64,000 bases of DNA from Pezicula radicicola (lineage: Eukaryota; Ascomycota; Leotiomycetes; Helotiales; Dermateaceae). Made by a program: the position numbers and the translations under genes. Location: assembly GCA_003008705.1 (NCBI GenBank), contig PDUO01000006.1, forward strand, positions 1,187,295 through 1,251,294, in the 5' to 3' direction. Below the pieces are notes generated by a model. It was given only the letters and a program-made list of their open reading frames with translations. It was not told where the DNA came from and ran no database searches. Below are positions 38,721 through 49,900 of this stretch, piece after piece (within the stretch, counting starts at the first letter, position 1; each line of letters starts with the position of its first letter).

Positions 38721-40401
38721 TCATCTCAACCTAACCCACAACGGCCCCGGAGTCAAAAAATTACTAACATTAGTCTCCAACACATACCCAGGATCCACCA
38801 AACCAAACTCAAATCTCCTCAACAACTCCGGTAAAACCTTATACATCTCCATCAAAGCAATATTCTTTCCCAAACAAACATGAGGTCCACTCCCGAAATT
38901 AAACAAAGTCCTATTCATCTCCTTAAATTTCTCTTCTTCTTCATCAAAACCCAACCATCTCTCAGGTCTATAAACCTCAGCATCCTCACCAAAAACCTCT
39001 TTATCCCGCTGCACAATCCAAGGTGATACACCGACGAGAGTTCCAGCTGGGATGAACTTATCACAGATAGTTGCACCGGGTGAAGAGACGATTCTTTCTG
39101 GTACAAATGCGAGGACTGGATGGAGTCGGAATCCTTCTTTGATACATGCATCCAGATATGGTAATCTCTGAGCTGCGGTAAAGGTAGTCGGGATAGGTAA
39201 TGAAGTAATTTCCTCTCGAAGTTTCTTATAAGAAATAGGATTCTTAAGGAGGAAATAGAGTATCGCTGTAAGTGTAATTGCTGTTGTTCCTGCTCCTGCG
39301 AAGAGCATCATTAGACTTACACTCATCACTTCTCGATCTGTGACTATTTCTGGATTCAATTCTTGGGCATCTAGAAATTTGTCCATGAGATCTTTTGGTC
39401 CGGTTTTGGAACTGTCTCCTGAGGTTTGGGTTGATTTTGTTTTCCGTAGTGCTTTGTGGGCGGTTTGATGTTTTATTGCGAAGGATACGGCGGGATTGGT
39501 TGTGTTGGTCCAACCGTGTGCATCGAGCCACATTAGAATTGGATTTTTGGAGAGGAATTTGTCTAGCCATGGTATTTGTCCCACCTACTCAAGCACTATC
39601 AGAATGTTTAATTGCTCATTATTGAGATAATCGAAAAACTCGTGGAGGGAAATACCAACTAACCAAAACCATATACTGTAATTTAACTTCAATCGGTTTC
39701 AAAATCCCCCAGATATCTGAACCCGACTCAATGAATCCTTGACGTTCACCATACGTCAATTCACCAATGATATCCCAAGCAAAATACTCAAACCATTTCG
39801 TCATATCAACAGATTTCCCTTTCCTAGCCTCCTTTTCCAATACTTCTAGAAATATAGAAATTGTATTGTTGATATACGGTTCGTATTGAATGAGAGATGT
39901 CATGGTAAAGGCTGGACTAATCGCTTTTCGGAGACTGGAATGCCATGATTGATCTGTACTTGAGAATAGTGTGTTTTGAGGTATTCCCTTTATGGTTGCT
40001 TGGCCTACTAGGTGGTAATCTGACTATTTGTTTTGTGTTAGTATTCCGTATATAATGTTGAGATGGTGTAGGTTAGGTATTACCTTCTTATAGTTCTGCT
40101 GAACGCCGTAGATTTCCTTGATTGCTTTTGGATTTGAAAATGAAAGCATATTCGGTCCAAGTCGTACTATCTCACCGTATTTCTCGTGGAGATGTTTATA
40201 GGGATTACCGTGTCTGTTGGACCATGTATTCCAGACTCTCCAGATATCAGTGTATGAAGCTAAGAAAGGTCCGGGATATTCCTTCAGTTCTTTATTTTGG
40301 TATGAAAAACGTGAGAGATAAATTCCAAAGACGAGGATAGTGATTATGAGCCATTTGTAGGGGATGAGATCGAAATAAATTAGTAGATGGTTGCTGAACA
40401 T
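38721..40401 (-). CDS. Cytochrome P450, pisatin-demethylase-like
   Basis: Three exons, 40401-40084, 40023-39664 and 39584-38721. The introns are 60 and 79 bp and both are phase 0; the product is about 513 aa. An N-terminal membrane anchor (about 8-30) precedes the hinge EYPGPFLASYTDIW. The ExxR pair is E376-R379 (KEGFRLHP), the PERF-like block is YRPERWLG, and the heme loop is FNFGSGPHVCLGK with Cys463. The FGSG...LGKNIALMEM pattern is that of pisatin demethylase-like P450s. The I-helix reads AGAGTT (322-327), where nearly all P450s have an acidic residue before the Thr; here it is Gly325. The enzyme should sit in the ER membrane and need a P450 reductase. Its substrate is unknown; relatives detoxify plant compounds or act in secondary metabolism. 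Confidence 0.88.
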
Positions 40402-40585
40402 CTTGTAGTAAACACTCGCGAAGCTTCTACGCGACTTGACTACTGTTGGTTCTTGAGTTAGATGAGGGGTACAGACCTTTCGGTATTTATGTTATCTCCT
40501 TCCTGTGTATGGCTCGATTCATCTACTGTACAGGTGCTGCATACTAGCGGATGTGATGCCAGAAAGGGGCGCAGCCGAACCTCGC

Positions 40586-41239
40586 TTAAAGTGGTTTGTA
40601 AGATTAGTGTTATTTTCGGCCGCGCCCACCTCTTGTAATTATATAATAACTTTATAACACCTTATATTATTATAAACTTTTCGTTAGTTAATTACTTTAA
40701 AGTATTAATATAGGTATATAATTATCTAATAAAACTAGAATATTTATCATTATTATAGAGCTACGAAGATCGCGGCAAAAAGTCATAGGAATTCTCGTAT
40801 AGTACGCTTAGCCTGTAGAGGTTATTTTCTAGGGCTGGAAATAAGGGAGTACAGCCTGTAGCCTATCGCATAGTCTGTAAGCTATCGCTAAACTTTTATT
40901 TCCGGGGCATTGACCAGCCTATAACCGATTCCCATGACTTTTTGCCGCGACCTTTGTATAGGGTAAAGAATTATAGTATTTTCTCTATATATTCTATATA
41001 AAAATAAGTAGTAAAATCTAATTTTACTATAAATTCGTATATAAATTAGTAATTAGACACTTTACTTTCCTACCTAAATTACTTTCCCTAACTTTAAGTA
41101 ATAATATTAAGTCGATTTATAATAGAGTAAGTTGTTATAAGTTATTATATAATTACTACTTTTTAGAGGTAGTTTTTAAAAAGGTATACACCTATCAAAA
41201 ATTCGCCGAAAATAACGCTAGTCTTGTAAACCACTTTAA
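40586..41239. mobile_element. 654-bp inverted-repeat element (family 3) carrying a nested MITE
   Basis: Both ends carry a 35-bp inverted repeat starting TTAAAGTGGTTT and ending GTTATTTTCGGC. Left (40586-40620) and right (41205-41239) differ at four positions, all transitions. The ends begin at TTAA, so the target duplication is TTAA or TA and cannot be resolved. The inside is AT-rich with no coding frame. A second, different inverted-repeat element sits inside it at 40762-40958. Confidence 0.7.
40762..40958. mobile_element. 197-bp TA-flanked MITE (family 2, short copy), nested
   Basis: The termini are inverted repeats containing CGCGGCAAAAAGTCAT, with left and right arms (about 29 bp) that differ only by A/G changes. 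TA dinucleotides at 40762-40763 and 40957-40958 flank the arms, as after insertion of a Tc1/mariner-type element. There is no coding capacity. The same arm sequence, with CGGCCAAAAGTCGT, bounds a second copy at 45659-45930. Confidence 0.75.
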
Positions 41240-41657
41240 ATTTGAATAATTAACAAAAGGGGACTCTTACAGCATATACCTATCTAAGGTAGTAGTAAAG
41301 CATGCTACTCTATGGAAGATAAGATGTTGGATATCATTATCAAATTTTATTCGTTCTTGACTTGATACGAAATTTGTTTAGTTATAGAAAAATATAGCGC
41401 AAGTTCAATCTAGTATTCTGAACTTGTTTCTGACTGGCTTGTGGTACTGGAAACTAAGAGACATCCTCGGGTTAAAAAATCACACTTGTGCAAGCAAAGT
41501 TTGATTACACATGGAGTCGTGACAACGATAATAGTCCCAAAAATGTAAGACTCAATAAATTGCTCAATCTACTCTCTGTTTCAACCCCAAAAGTACACCA
41601 ATTACTCAAAAGCGCTCCTATTCTCTAAATCTATCTGCTCAACCGTCTCCTATAAAC
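41240..41657. other. Intergenic, no gene seen
   Basis: This 418-bp stretch between the nested elements and the SnoaL-like gene has no open frame or repeat of note. Confidence 0.5.
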
Positions 41658-42278
41658 TCATACTGGTGCAGGCCCCTCATTGGTAGTCATAACCTCCTTA
41701 GTCAAAGCAGTATGCATATACTCTCTAATCTTTATAATCCTCTTACTCTCCTCATCAAAAATCAAGATCCAACAAAACCTATCACGTTCAGCTCAAACTA
41801 TTCATTCTCTCCTTAGAACTTCTATGATTTTTAACAAGATATTAAAATACCTATTATTATAAGGTCTCCCATTTTTCTGAGTTGCAGTTCCACTCGCCTC
41901 AACAATAGCCTTCTGACCAATAACATCAACTGAGGTAATCACCATATCCTGATGAGAATTGACGAGTCGTCCGAATACAGGGATATTGATTCTATTTCTC
42001 CATTGTTCGAAATTCTTTTAAGGAAAAAGAAATGTCAGTTTACGACGATAGGTAAGGGTGTAAAAGAAAAAGAGGAAAAGGGGATTTGGAAGGAAATGGT
42101 TTAAGGGAAGGGATAAGCGACGAACATAAATTCCAGAAAGAGATTCAGGATCGCGTTCTTCAGAGGCTATCCACCAATGAACATCAGGAGCGATGGAAGA
42201 GAGAAACGGTTCCCAGTTTCCAAGACCACAAGGGTCTAGGATTGATTTGACGTGGGTTTCTGTAAGTGATACTGGCAT
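41658..42278 (-). CDS. SnoaL-like / NTF2-like small protein
   Basis: Three exons, 42278-42126, 42014-41851 and 41778-41658. The introns are 111 and 72 bp, and the junctions keep the frame, giving 145 aa. The order of elements matches the SnoaL/NTF2 fold: N-terminal helices with GNWEPFLSSIAPDVHWWI, a segment FEQWRNRINIPVFGRL, then strands ending NNRFCWILIFDEESKRI and IREYMHTALTKEV. Members are cone-shaped folds that act as polyketide cyclases, isomerases or binding proteins. Intron positions fall between structural blocks. It lies just beyond the P450 but is separated from it by two inverted-repeat elements, so a shared pathway is only a guess. The gene appears intact, unlike most of its neighbours. 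Confidence 0.75.
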
Positions 42279-43289
42279 TTTTGGTGAAAAAAAGGGGGCG
42301 TATTTCCTTTGCTAAGAAAACTATTGATGAGTTGAAGAAATGCTTTGAAAAATAAAGCTTTAAACTGTAAAGCAAAGTTTTTAGATAGAAGGGAGACTAC
42401 TAGAATTCATATATCAGAAGGTTCATCCCAATAGTGGAGAGAATGGTTATGTAGCATGACGAGTTAGCTTGATCATGCTTAGAAATCAAAAGGGAAACAC
42501 GTGATTTTATTGCTCCACTCTACCTCAGGTCAAGGCTATATTCTTGGGATTAATGGTCTCAATAGTAAACGCCGATGATAACATTTCGGACTTTTGATTA
42601 AGCATCTTGCTTGGTGCTGTACAGGTTAATCTAACGGATATTGCCGTTTGGAAGGGTGTGAGTGGCTCGCGTAAATGAGCATTGGGGCTTTTGCGGACGA
42701 CTTCATGACTTTGGAAATATTGAATCTCCACTGCCTCATGAATTTTTTGAAGAAAAGAAGTTTCTGAATCCTGATAGATACTTAAAATCAGCACTTTCTG
42801 GTCTTGAGCTGATATCTTTCGAAGCTTCTTAGAAGGATTATTTGAACTAGCTATTTATTTAGGCGCAACACATTTTAAGGACGCTATTACTCTTGCTCTT
42901 GCTTGGAAGGGATATTTTTATTATTCCTTGTGGTATAAGATTAAAAGGTTGAAGCTTAGTGTCAGCCTTTTGGTGGTAATTGGGTACAGGAGCTAAATGG
43001 AAAGGTGCAGTCTAGAGAACAGCCCATAAGTTTAGCGAGGAGGATATGCTAAAACTCAAGCCAACCTGGGATATGTTCGATTACAAAGAAGCTGTGTTAT
43101 AGAAAGATCGAGAGGCTGTTGGGAAGATTTGTTAATTGTATCCATGCAGTGGATGGTTCTGATGGTTTTGCACAGGGACTGAAATATTAAGGGTAGGTCA
43201 TGCGTGAAACAAGACAGCTTCTCCAAAGAGTGAATACCGTATTAACGTTTCTTTTCATCCCTAATTTCCGATTTTCTTCAGAATTCTCC
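42279..43289. other. Intergenic with short unassigned open segments
   Basis: The minus strand stays open for about 110 codons at 42525-42850, but without an ATG and with no motif I know. A plus-strand segment around 43036-43110 reads as protein-like (EEDMLKLKPTWDMF), with a TAG following. Both could be gene debris; neither can be named. Confidence 0.35.
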
Positions 43290-43590
43290 TCACAATTTCT
43301 GGCGTGTTATCTCCATCTTCAATTCCCTAGGAAAAGGGGTCAAGAAATTTATCAATTGAAACCCCGCCATTCCGTTCTCATGAAGATTACACACCCATGT
43401 AGAAGTAAGTATATTCCCAATAATACGGACACCAACCCGAGAACTCCGAATCAACAATATCCACAACCATATCACCACCACCCACAAGAATATTAAACCG
43501 ATTCAAACCACCATGAGTAAAGACTGGTGACGACCATAATCTATCCTGCATAACAGCCATATCTTTAATATCCAGCCCAATTCTGATCAT
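43290..43590 (-). pseudogene. APH-like kinase pseudogene (copy 2)
   Basis: The minus strand reads FTHGGLNRFNILV, the catalytic loop of APH/choline-kinase-like proteins with its Asp changed to Gly. IVDSEFSGWCPYYWEYT, the IxDWE metal-binding block with Trp replaced by Ser, comes next. The frame then ends at TAA. The rest of the C-terminus (IDKFLDPF, then PRELKMEITRQKL) is recognisable in two other frames, so at least two frameshifts are present. The N-lobe is not found upstream. Another, different APH remnant lies at 9664-9990. Confidence 0.78.
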
Positions 43591-44065
43591 TTTCTAGTTT
43601 CGGGAACCGCGAAGGATCTAGATCCTCTCTGAGTTAGAGATGAGACTGTTGAATAGTTTTGAAAAGTTCGAGATGAGTGAGCTTTTTTTTATTAGACAAG
43701 AAAAGGGTTATACTACACTTTTAAAACGCTCTTTAAAAAGTTGACCAGTAGATATTAAGTAATAAGGAGTCTTAAGGAATAAGACTAGCAGATAGTCTGA
43801 TAGAAAAGAACAATGGTAAACACTACAAAGTTTAGAGGTAGACAATCATAAAAGTTAAGAGGAACTATTAAATAATAAGGATCAAATTTGGTTCAATATT
43901 AGAGATTACAAAAAATATAAAGAGTGTAAAAAGGCGGGTAAGTATCCTGCCGAACCACAAACCACTCAAAGTCCCCGACTTTGACATTTATAAAGAAAAT
44001 AAACAACTAAATTCTACGCGGTACAAGCTTCAAATTCATAACATGAACCCCATTTCTACGATTCA
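43591..44065. other. AT-rich intergenic stretch
   Basis: This is AT-rich and A/G-rich sequence between the APH remnant and a short MITE. No gene is seen. Confidence 0.5.
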
Positions 44066-44147
44066 CAGTGTTGGTAACAATACTAACAATACAATATAGG
44101 CCACCTTGATATTATATTACAACAATATCATATTGCTACCAACACTG
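44066..44147. mobile_element. 82-bp hAT-like MITE (family 1, short copy)
   Basis: The arms start CAGTGTTGGTAACAATA on the left and CAGTGTTGGTAGCAATA on the right (opposite strand). They match the ends of the 460-bp element at 28828 except for G-A-T-type changes. The flanking octamers ACGATTCA (44058-44065) and ATGATTCT (44148-44155) agree at six of eight positions, consistent with an aged 8-bp duplication. It lies 32 bp beyond the stop codon of the Ser/Thr-repeat gene. Confidence 0.75.
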
Positions 44148-44179
44148 ATGATTCTATTCCCATTTTGTCTATCTCATTC

Positions 44180-45318
44180 TTAAGCCTTGAATAAGGTTCC
44201 TCTCCTAATTTTGAATGCAGCAGTAGTCGGTAGAACAACCCCTATGCTATTGAGATATGAAATGAAGTATGTCGGCATTGCAAGAACCGTACCAGATGAG
44301 ATATTCAATCCGTTGGCTCCGATTGAGATTTTGTCACCGGAGCTTAAGGCTTGCGAGAATACACCGCCGGGTACATTGAGAACTCCATTGATTATACCAG
44401 TGTTGCCGGAAGGCGTATAAGCATAGCTGATGGTTCCATTGGCGTTGAAGGTATATGAGATGTTACCTCCGTTCACGGTGGCGACAACACCACTCACAAG
44501 GTTATTGTCAGGGTTATTGTCAACGTTAGTGTCTGGGGTGACAGATGAAGTTGGGAGAGTACTTGAAGTTGACAGAGTAGTTGAAGTTGAGAGAGTAGTT
44601 GAAGTTGATACTAAGCTAGAAGTTGTTGATTTAGTAGAAGTTGTTGATGTGGTAGAACTTGTTGACTTGGTAGAACTTGTTGATTTGGTAGAANNNNNNN
44701 NNNNNNNNNNNNNNNNNNNNNNNNNNNNNNNNNNNNNNNNNNNNNNNNNNNNNNNNNNNNNNNNNNNNNNNNNNNNNNNNNNNNNNNNNNNNNNNNNNNN
44801 NNNNNNNNNNNNNNNNNNNNNNNNNNNNNNNNNNNNNNNNNNNNNNNNNNNNNNNNNNNNNNNNNNNNNNNNNNNNNNNNNNNNNNNNNNNNNNNNNNNN
44901 NNNNNNNNNNNNNNNNNNNNNNNNNNNNNNNNNNNNNNNNNNNNNNNNNNNNNNNNNNNNNNNNNNNNNNNNNNNNNNNNNNNNNNNNNNNNNNNNNNNN
45001 NNNNNNNNNNNNNNNNNNNNNNNNNNNNNNNNNNNNNNNNNNNNNNNNNNNNNNNNNNNNNNNNNNNNNNNNNNNNNNNNNNNNNNNNNNNNNNNNNNNN
45101 NNNNNNNNNNNNGTAGAACTTGTTGGCTTGGTAGAACTTGTTGACTTAGTAGAACTTGTTGACTTGGTTGATGAGGTAGTTGGTAGTAAAGAAACTGAGG
45201 TGCTCGAGGTGGCTTGTCGTGCATCGAGCACATTCCCAAATTGTTGCGGGGCTACTGCAGCATGGATTACTGTGGCAAGGGCCAGCCCAGCGATCACACT
45301 GTTGATGGTCAAGATCAT
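44180..45318 (-). CDS. Secreted Ser/Thr-repeat protein (wall or adhesin-like), interrupted by gap
   Basis: ATG at 45318 begins a hydrophobic signal peptide (INSVIAGLALATVIHAAV). A short linker follows, and then a tandem repeat of the hexapeptide SSTKST coded by an 18-bp unit. 419 bases inside the repeat are unknown (44694-45112). Beyond the gap the repeat continues, becomes more Leu/Thr-rich, and leads into a globular C-terminal domain of about 110 residues (from SGVVATVNGGNISYTF) ending at 44180. The recorded gap length is not a multiple of three, so the frames on its two sides do not meet as drawn; the true length must differ. Ser/Thr repeats of this kind are heavily O-mannosylated stalks. 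There is no GPI-like tail, so it is probably secreted or wall-bound by its C-terminal domain, which I do not recognise. Confidence 0.75.
44694..45112. other. Assembly gap (419 N)
   Basis: Unknown bases fall inside the 18-bp tandem repeat of the secreted protein gene, most likely because the repeat could not be assembled. Confidence 0.98.
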
Positions 45319-45658
45319 TGGCGAAGGAGACTGAAGTGATGACTACGAAAGGGCACTGCTGAAGGATAACTTTTCCAAGGGCCGCAGAACTCTGACAGGA
45401 GATCCGGGACTTAAAATACTGTAAATAAACACAAGAAGACTGCAAACAACCAGCAAGACTATTTATTTCCTCCACATGCAATAGAAAAAAGAACAAAAAA
45501 AAAGGCCAGAACTAGCAAACCTTTGGTATGGCCATACTCCGTTCGTAATTCTAGACCAGCTTATTGGGAGCCACATCCCCGGAAAAGACTGCTTTGGGAA
45601 TAAAAGGCTATAGCTCCAAGGCTAGACGAGACATCCGACTGAGCGAGCAAGCTTAAAG
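45319..45658. other. Upstream region of the secreted Ser/Thr-repeat gene
   Basis: This 340-bp stretch between the start of the repeat gene and the family 2 MITE has no other gene. It contains short A-rich runs near 45485-45503. Confidence 0.45.
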
Positions 45659-45930
45659 TACGGAGTTTCCGGCCAAACGTCGTGAGAATTTAGGGCACAC
45701 GCCCTATAATGCCCTATAACCTCCAGCTACAGGCGCTGTGGCCTAGATCTGGTAAAATATAGGGCCCTATAACTAGTGTATATCACCTGACAAAGTAAAG
45801 CCTAAGACAATAGAGCCTATAAGCGAGTCAGTTACAGGCTTTATACCCTATAGCTTCTAGAAGGAGGGCCTATGCGATATTATAGGGTGCATGCCCTCCA
45901 TTCCTACGACTTTTGGCCGTAACCTCTGTA
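45659..45930. mobile_element. 272-bp TA-flanked MITE (family 2, long copy)
   Basis: The outer arms (about 31 bp each) match inversely at about 25 of 31 positions and contain CGGCCAAA and AGTCGT. The inverted repeat continues inward with AGGGCA and CCCTATAAT words, giving arms of about 55 bp. TA flanks both ends. The arm sequence matches that of the nested element at 40762-40958 at about 25 of 31 positions, so they belong to one family. No coding capacity. Confidence 0.75.
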
Positions 45931-46973
45931 AGCGAAAGTATGTAACCTGTCAATCCAGAGTGCGAAGAACAGCTAGTCATTGGCAGATCGTCAGGGACCA
46001 ACCGTGCTCGGGCAACAATGAATGGCAGGCAAGGAGTCCAGGAGTACGGACGAAGAGAAATTATCCGATGACCAGGACCCTGAAAGTGAGTAAACGAAGA
46101 CCGGGATGCGCATCGCTGAGTTTGCTCTCGTTATTTGTTATCGTGACTCGTGTATCATCCATCTCCAAGCACATCACATCACTACAGCTGAGAAATTCAA
46201 GGCATCAGGCTGTTTTCAGGGATATGTGGCGTTCAGTAGCATCGGATCGCGTATCGTCACGATGTTGTTGTTGAAAGAGCTACGTATGTTCCCGCGACAA
46301 GCTGCCCAATTGAGTTAGCGCCGAGATCCTTACCTAGGTAGAGCAAAGCTTCAACTTGAATCGACAGCAAGATGATAGGTAGATATACGTCTTACAAGCC
46401 CTAGTAGGAAGCTCACTATGTAAGGGCAAAGAAGTTAATGTAGTGAATTCATGGATTTCCCCAAAAGATACAGCCCGGTAACTCCTTGAACCGCTTCTGT
46501 CCGGACCGTCTATATGATATCCATCTATTTTAACGCCTTGCTATTCGAGTCCCGTGGGTACTGGTATGCAGCAAAAATCAAAAAGGTCGGGGTAAACATC
46601 TCAGCCTGTTTCAAAGTGGCTTTGTGACTCCATTCTCAAAACCCATTCTCAAAACCCATTCATGTCCGAGTACACTCCAGCAACTTGCGGAGTGCTCAAC
46701 TGTTTGTTATCTCTTAAATACCACGGCGAAGATGCTCTCCTACTCCTGCAAACCATCCACCCACACTAATTCCTCTCCTCTACTAAATTTCTAGGCGGGA
46801 CGTTATCGGACCGACGTCATGGCGATGCGCAATCTACGCTGTTCAAACCCTAGTCCAAATACTTGAAAGGCCTAATCTGTATATACCAACTACTCCGTAT
46901 CTAGTTGTATGTTTTATTTCCGTTACTATTGTTCTCTTATTCCCTGGGAAACGACATCCACGTGACAATCAAA
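45931..46973. other. Intergenic, no gene identified
   Basis: This is the 3' flank of the histidine kinase gene. Frames at 45891-46318 (+) overlap the MITE end and have no recognisable features. A tandem doublet CTCAAAACCCATT lies near 46635-46660. Confidence 0.4.
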
Positions 46974-49900
46974 TTAGTCTGATTGGTATTCAACTTGTGA
47001 AACCCGGTTCTTAACATCGGCCATCTTGTCAACCAAATCGTTGATGCGAAAAGGCTTGCACATAACATCGTCCATGCCAGCCCCCAAAGCGCTATCGATT
47101 TGCTCCTTTCTCGCATTGGCAGTGACAGCAATGACAGGCACGTGTCCGTGAATCTTACCTTCTTTTTGTAGTTCGCGAATTCTTCGGATGCAGGTTAGAC
47201 CGTCCATGACTGGCATTTCGAGGTCCATTAGAACCATGTAGATATCTTTGGCGCCTTCTTCGAAACTTAATTTGGTGGGAGAGGATCTTGCATCGGCCCA
47301 GAAAGTAGTGTTCTGGAGAAAGGCAAGGGCTTCTTCTCCATGATTGGCAACGTGGACGGTGTATTTCTGCTTCAGCTGCTTTGACAACACCTTCTGGTTG
47401 ACAAGGTTATCTTCAACTATAAGAACGTTGGGCTTGTCGCCCTCCCCACTCTCCCGTACGCCTGGATCTGTGGTTGCACGAGATGGATTCTGGAGCACCT
47501 GTCCAGCAGCTAGCCGAGCCATGAAGTCCGGATCCGTATGCGACATTCCAGAAGCAACCGAATTGGCGCGCTTGATGGTCGGATCACGCTTTGGTGGTTG
47601 TGAAGGTGTGACTTTAATGTAGAAAGCAAATGTACTTCCCTTTCCAGGCTCAGATTTGAATCCGATCTCACCACCCTGCATCTCTGTCAATTCTCTCGAA
47701 ATGAACAAGCCCAGTCCAGAGCCGGAATATTGGACATGGGTTCGAGGCAAAGCCTGCGAGAAGCGCTTGAATAACTTCTGTGATTCAACCTCGGTCAGAC
47801 CAGCCCCAGTGTCTGTGACGGCAAATTTGAGGAAGAAATCGGCGCCTTCAGGAGGTTCGAGATCACTGTCTTTGCGCGAGAGTTTTGTGGGGAGGTAGTT
47901 GATATTGTGCTCGTTTTGGATGGGGCGTTTTTGGGATGCTCCAATGCTCAAGGTGATTCTCCTTTCATTTTCTGGGATGGTTATCTTTATGGCGTTGGTG
48001 ATTAGGTTCACGAGCACCTGCAGGAGCCGGCCTGGATCAAGCATAACCCAATCCACCTTTAACTTATTGAATGAGTTTTTTACCACCAGCACTGCCTCGA
48101 TCTCGTTGGCCTGACATTCGCTACTAAACATCTTCAAAGCTCGTTGAACAATGGTCAAAGGTTGTATACTCATGGGTATGATATTCAGTAATTCTGAGTC
48201 CAGTTTTGAGAGTGTGAGGATGTCATCGATGATGCGTTTTTGGTGCTGAGCGCATTGCAATATCGTCTCTACTGAATCCTCAACATCGCATAATTCACGA
48301 ACGATTTTATGGTCGGACATGAGCTTTGTGGAACTCAGCGAGCTTATAATGCCATCTGAGCTTTGAATGATTGCACTTAAAGGATTGCGCATCTCATGTG
48401 ATACCATGTCAATAAAATTCTCCTGTTGGCGTTTGAGTTCCTCAGCTTCCTTTCTACGACCGTCCTGAACACCTTCGGCCCATTTTTGTTCACTGATATC
48501 TGTGATAGTCCCCATGATTGATTTGATGGTTCCGTCGTCATCTTTCTCAGAATATGCGGAGGCCAAAACCCAAGTTGTGCCCTGAAAAATTTCGTCTGAG
48601 CCCGGAATCTGCTTTGTCCATGGCTTCTTGAGGCGGATCTCGTACCGAATGAGATTCTCGTCCCGCATTAACTTTGACCATTCCACTGCCACGAAAGGCG
48701 CATCTTCACCACAGACGAGATCAATGAATGGCAAAGACTCCTTCGTATTGTCAGGATGTCCCGTGATTTCATACCACGTTGCATTGGCCCAGAGAAGACG
48801 GCCATCAGCTGAATAGTTAAACATGCCTACGGGCGCATGTTCTGCCATTCTTTTAAACCTCATCTCCATTTCTTCAACTCGTGTTAGAAGTTCATCCCGG
48901 TCAGCCGCGGCAATCTGGGCTGTGAGCTGGCTGCGTCGCATTTCCTCCTCCAATAAAACAATCCCAGCGACAGATGAAGACAGTTGCCTCTCTAGAAGTT
49001 GGATATATTTCCGATAAGGTTCGTCATAAGCTCTTCGTGGATTTATGCCCAGTACCAAAAAGGCCAAAATCTTCCTGGTGGCTGTAGGATAGATAGGAAG
49101 TACAACAACTTCCCGGCATGGTTCCTTAAAGCCACGCCACTCAATGCCTTCTATGAGGCCTCGTGGAAACTCTCGATCACTTCGCTGTATATGAACTGCT
49201 TGGCGTTCTTTTAAAACTTGTCTGAAAGCTGGTGCAAACCCTTGGCTACTGTTTAAAATATCTAGATCTGGAGGAGCGCAGAGATGACCTTCAGGGACCC
49301 CAATGGCGCCTTCGAGGCCACAACGTTCAATAATCAGCCCAGCAGACTCGGAGAGTCTCTCGACCGCCTCATTCACAGAATAGAGAAGCGCAAATGGAGA
49401 ATCGCGACTGTTGACCGCGAGACCTTGGATGATCCGTCCAAAATACTCCTTTAAAGACGTTGCATCTGCTGTTAACTGGCTGAGGCCTAGGAGAGTTGCC
49501 AATCTTCTTTCAGCAAGTTTCTCCTTCGTGGTCTCCCGTACGGGCTCAAAAAATCCCACAACCTTCCCATCAGACCCTAGGACTGGAAGCATGTCGAAGG
49601 TAAAGAAAGCCTCCTCCAGATAACCATGGCGGTCAAAAAACATGTTGACATCAACCTGTCTGATGGCATGTCCTGTATGTCGACATTCTTCAAAAATGCT
49701 ATCAAAATGTTGGGCTGCATCCGGGAAAATGCTATAGGGCTCCGCGCCCATGAGCCTGGGGTGGTTTTGGCCAGCTAAGAGGATATAGTGCTCATTGTAG
49801 ATGACATTAAGAGAAGGACCCCAGAATAAAATTGCAGGTCCCGGGTCGATCATGACTAGGTTGGCCATTTGACGGAGTTGGGGTGACCATGATGAGAGAG

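Noticed and set aside
44430..45116. 228-codon plus-strand frame rich in Val/Glu/Leu
   Set aside because: It is antisense to the Ser/Thr-repeat protein and runs through the N gap; the repeats make several frames open.
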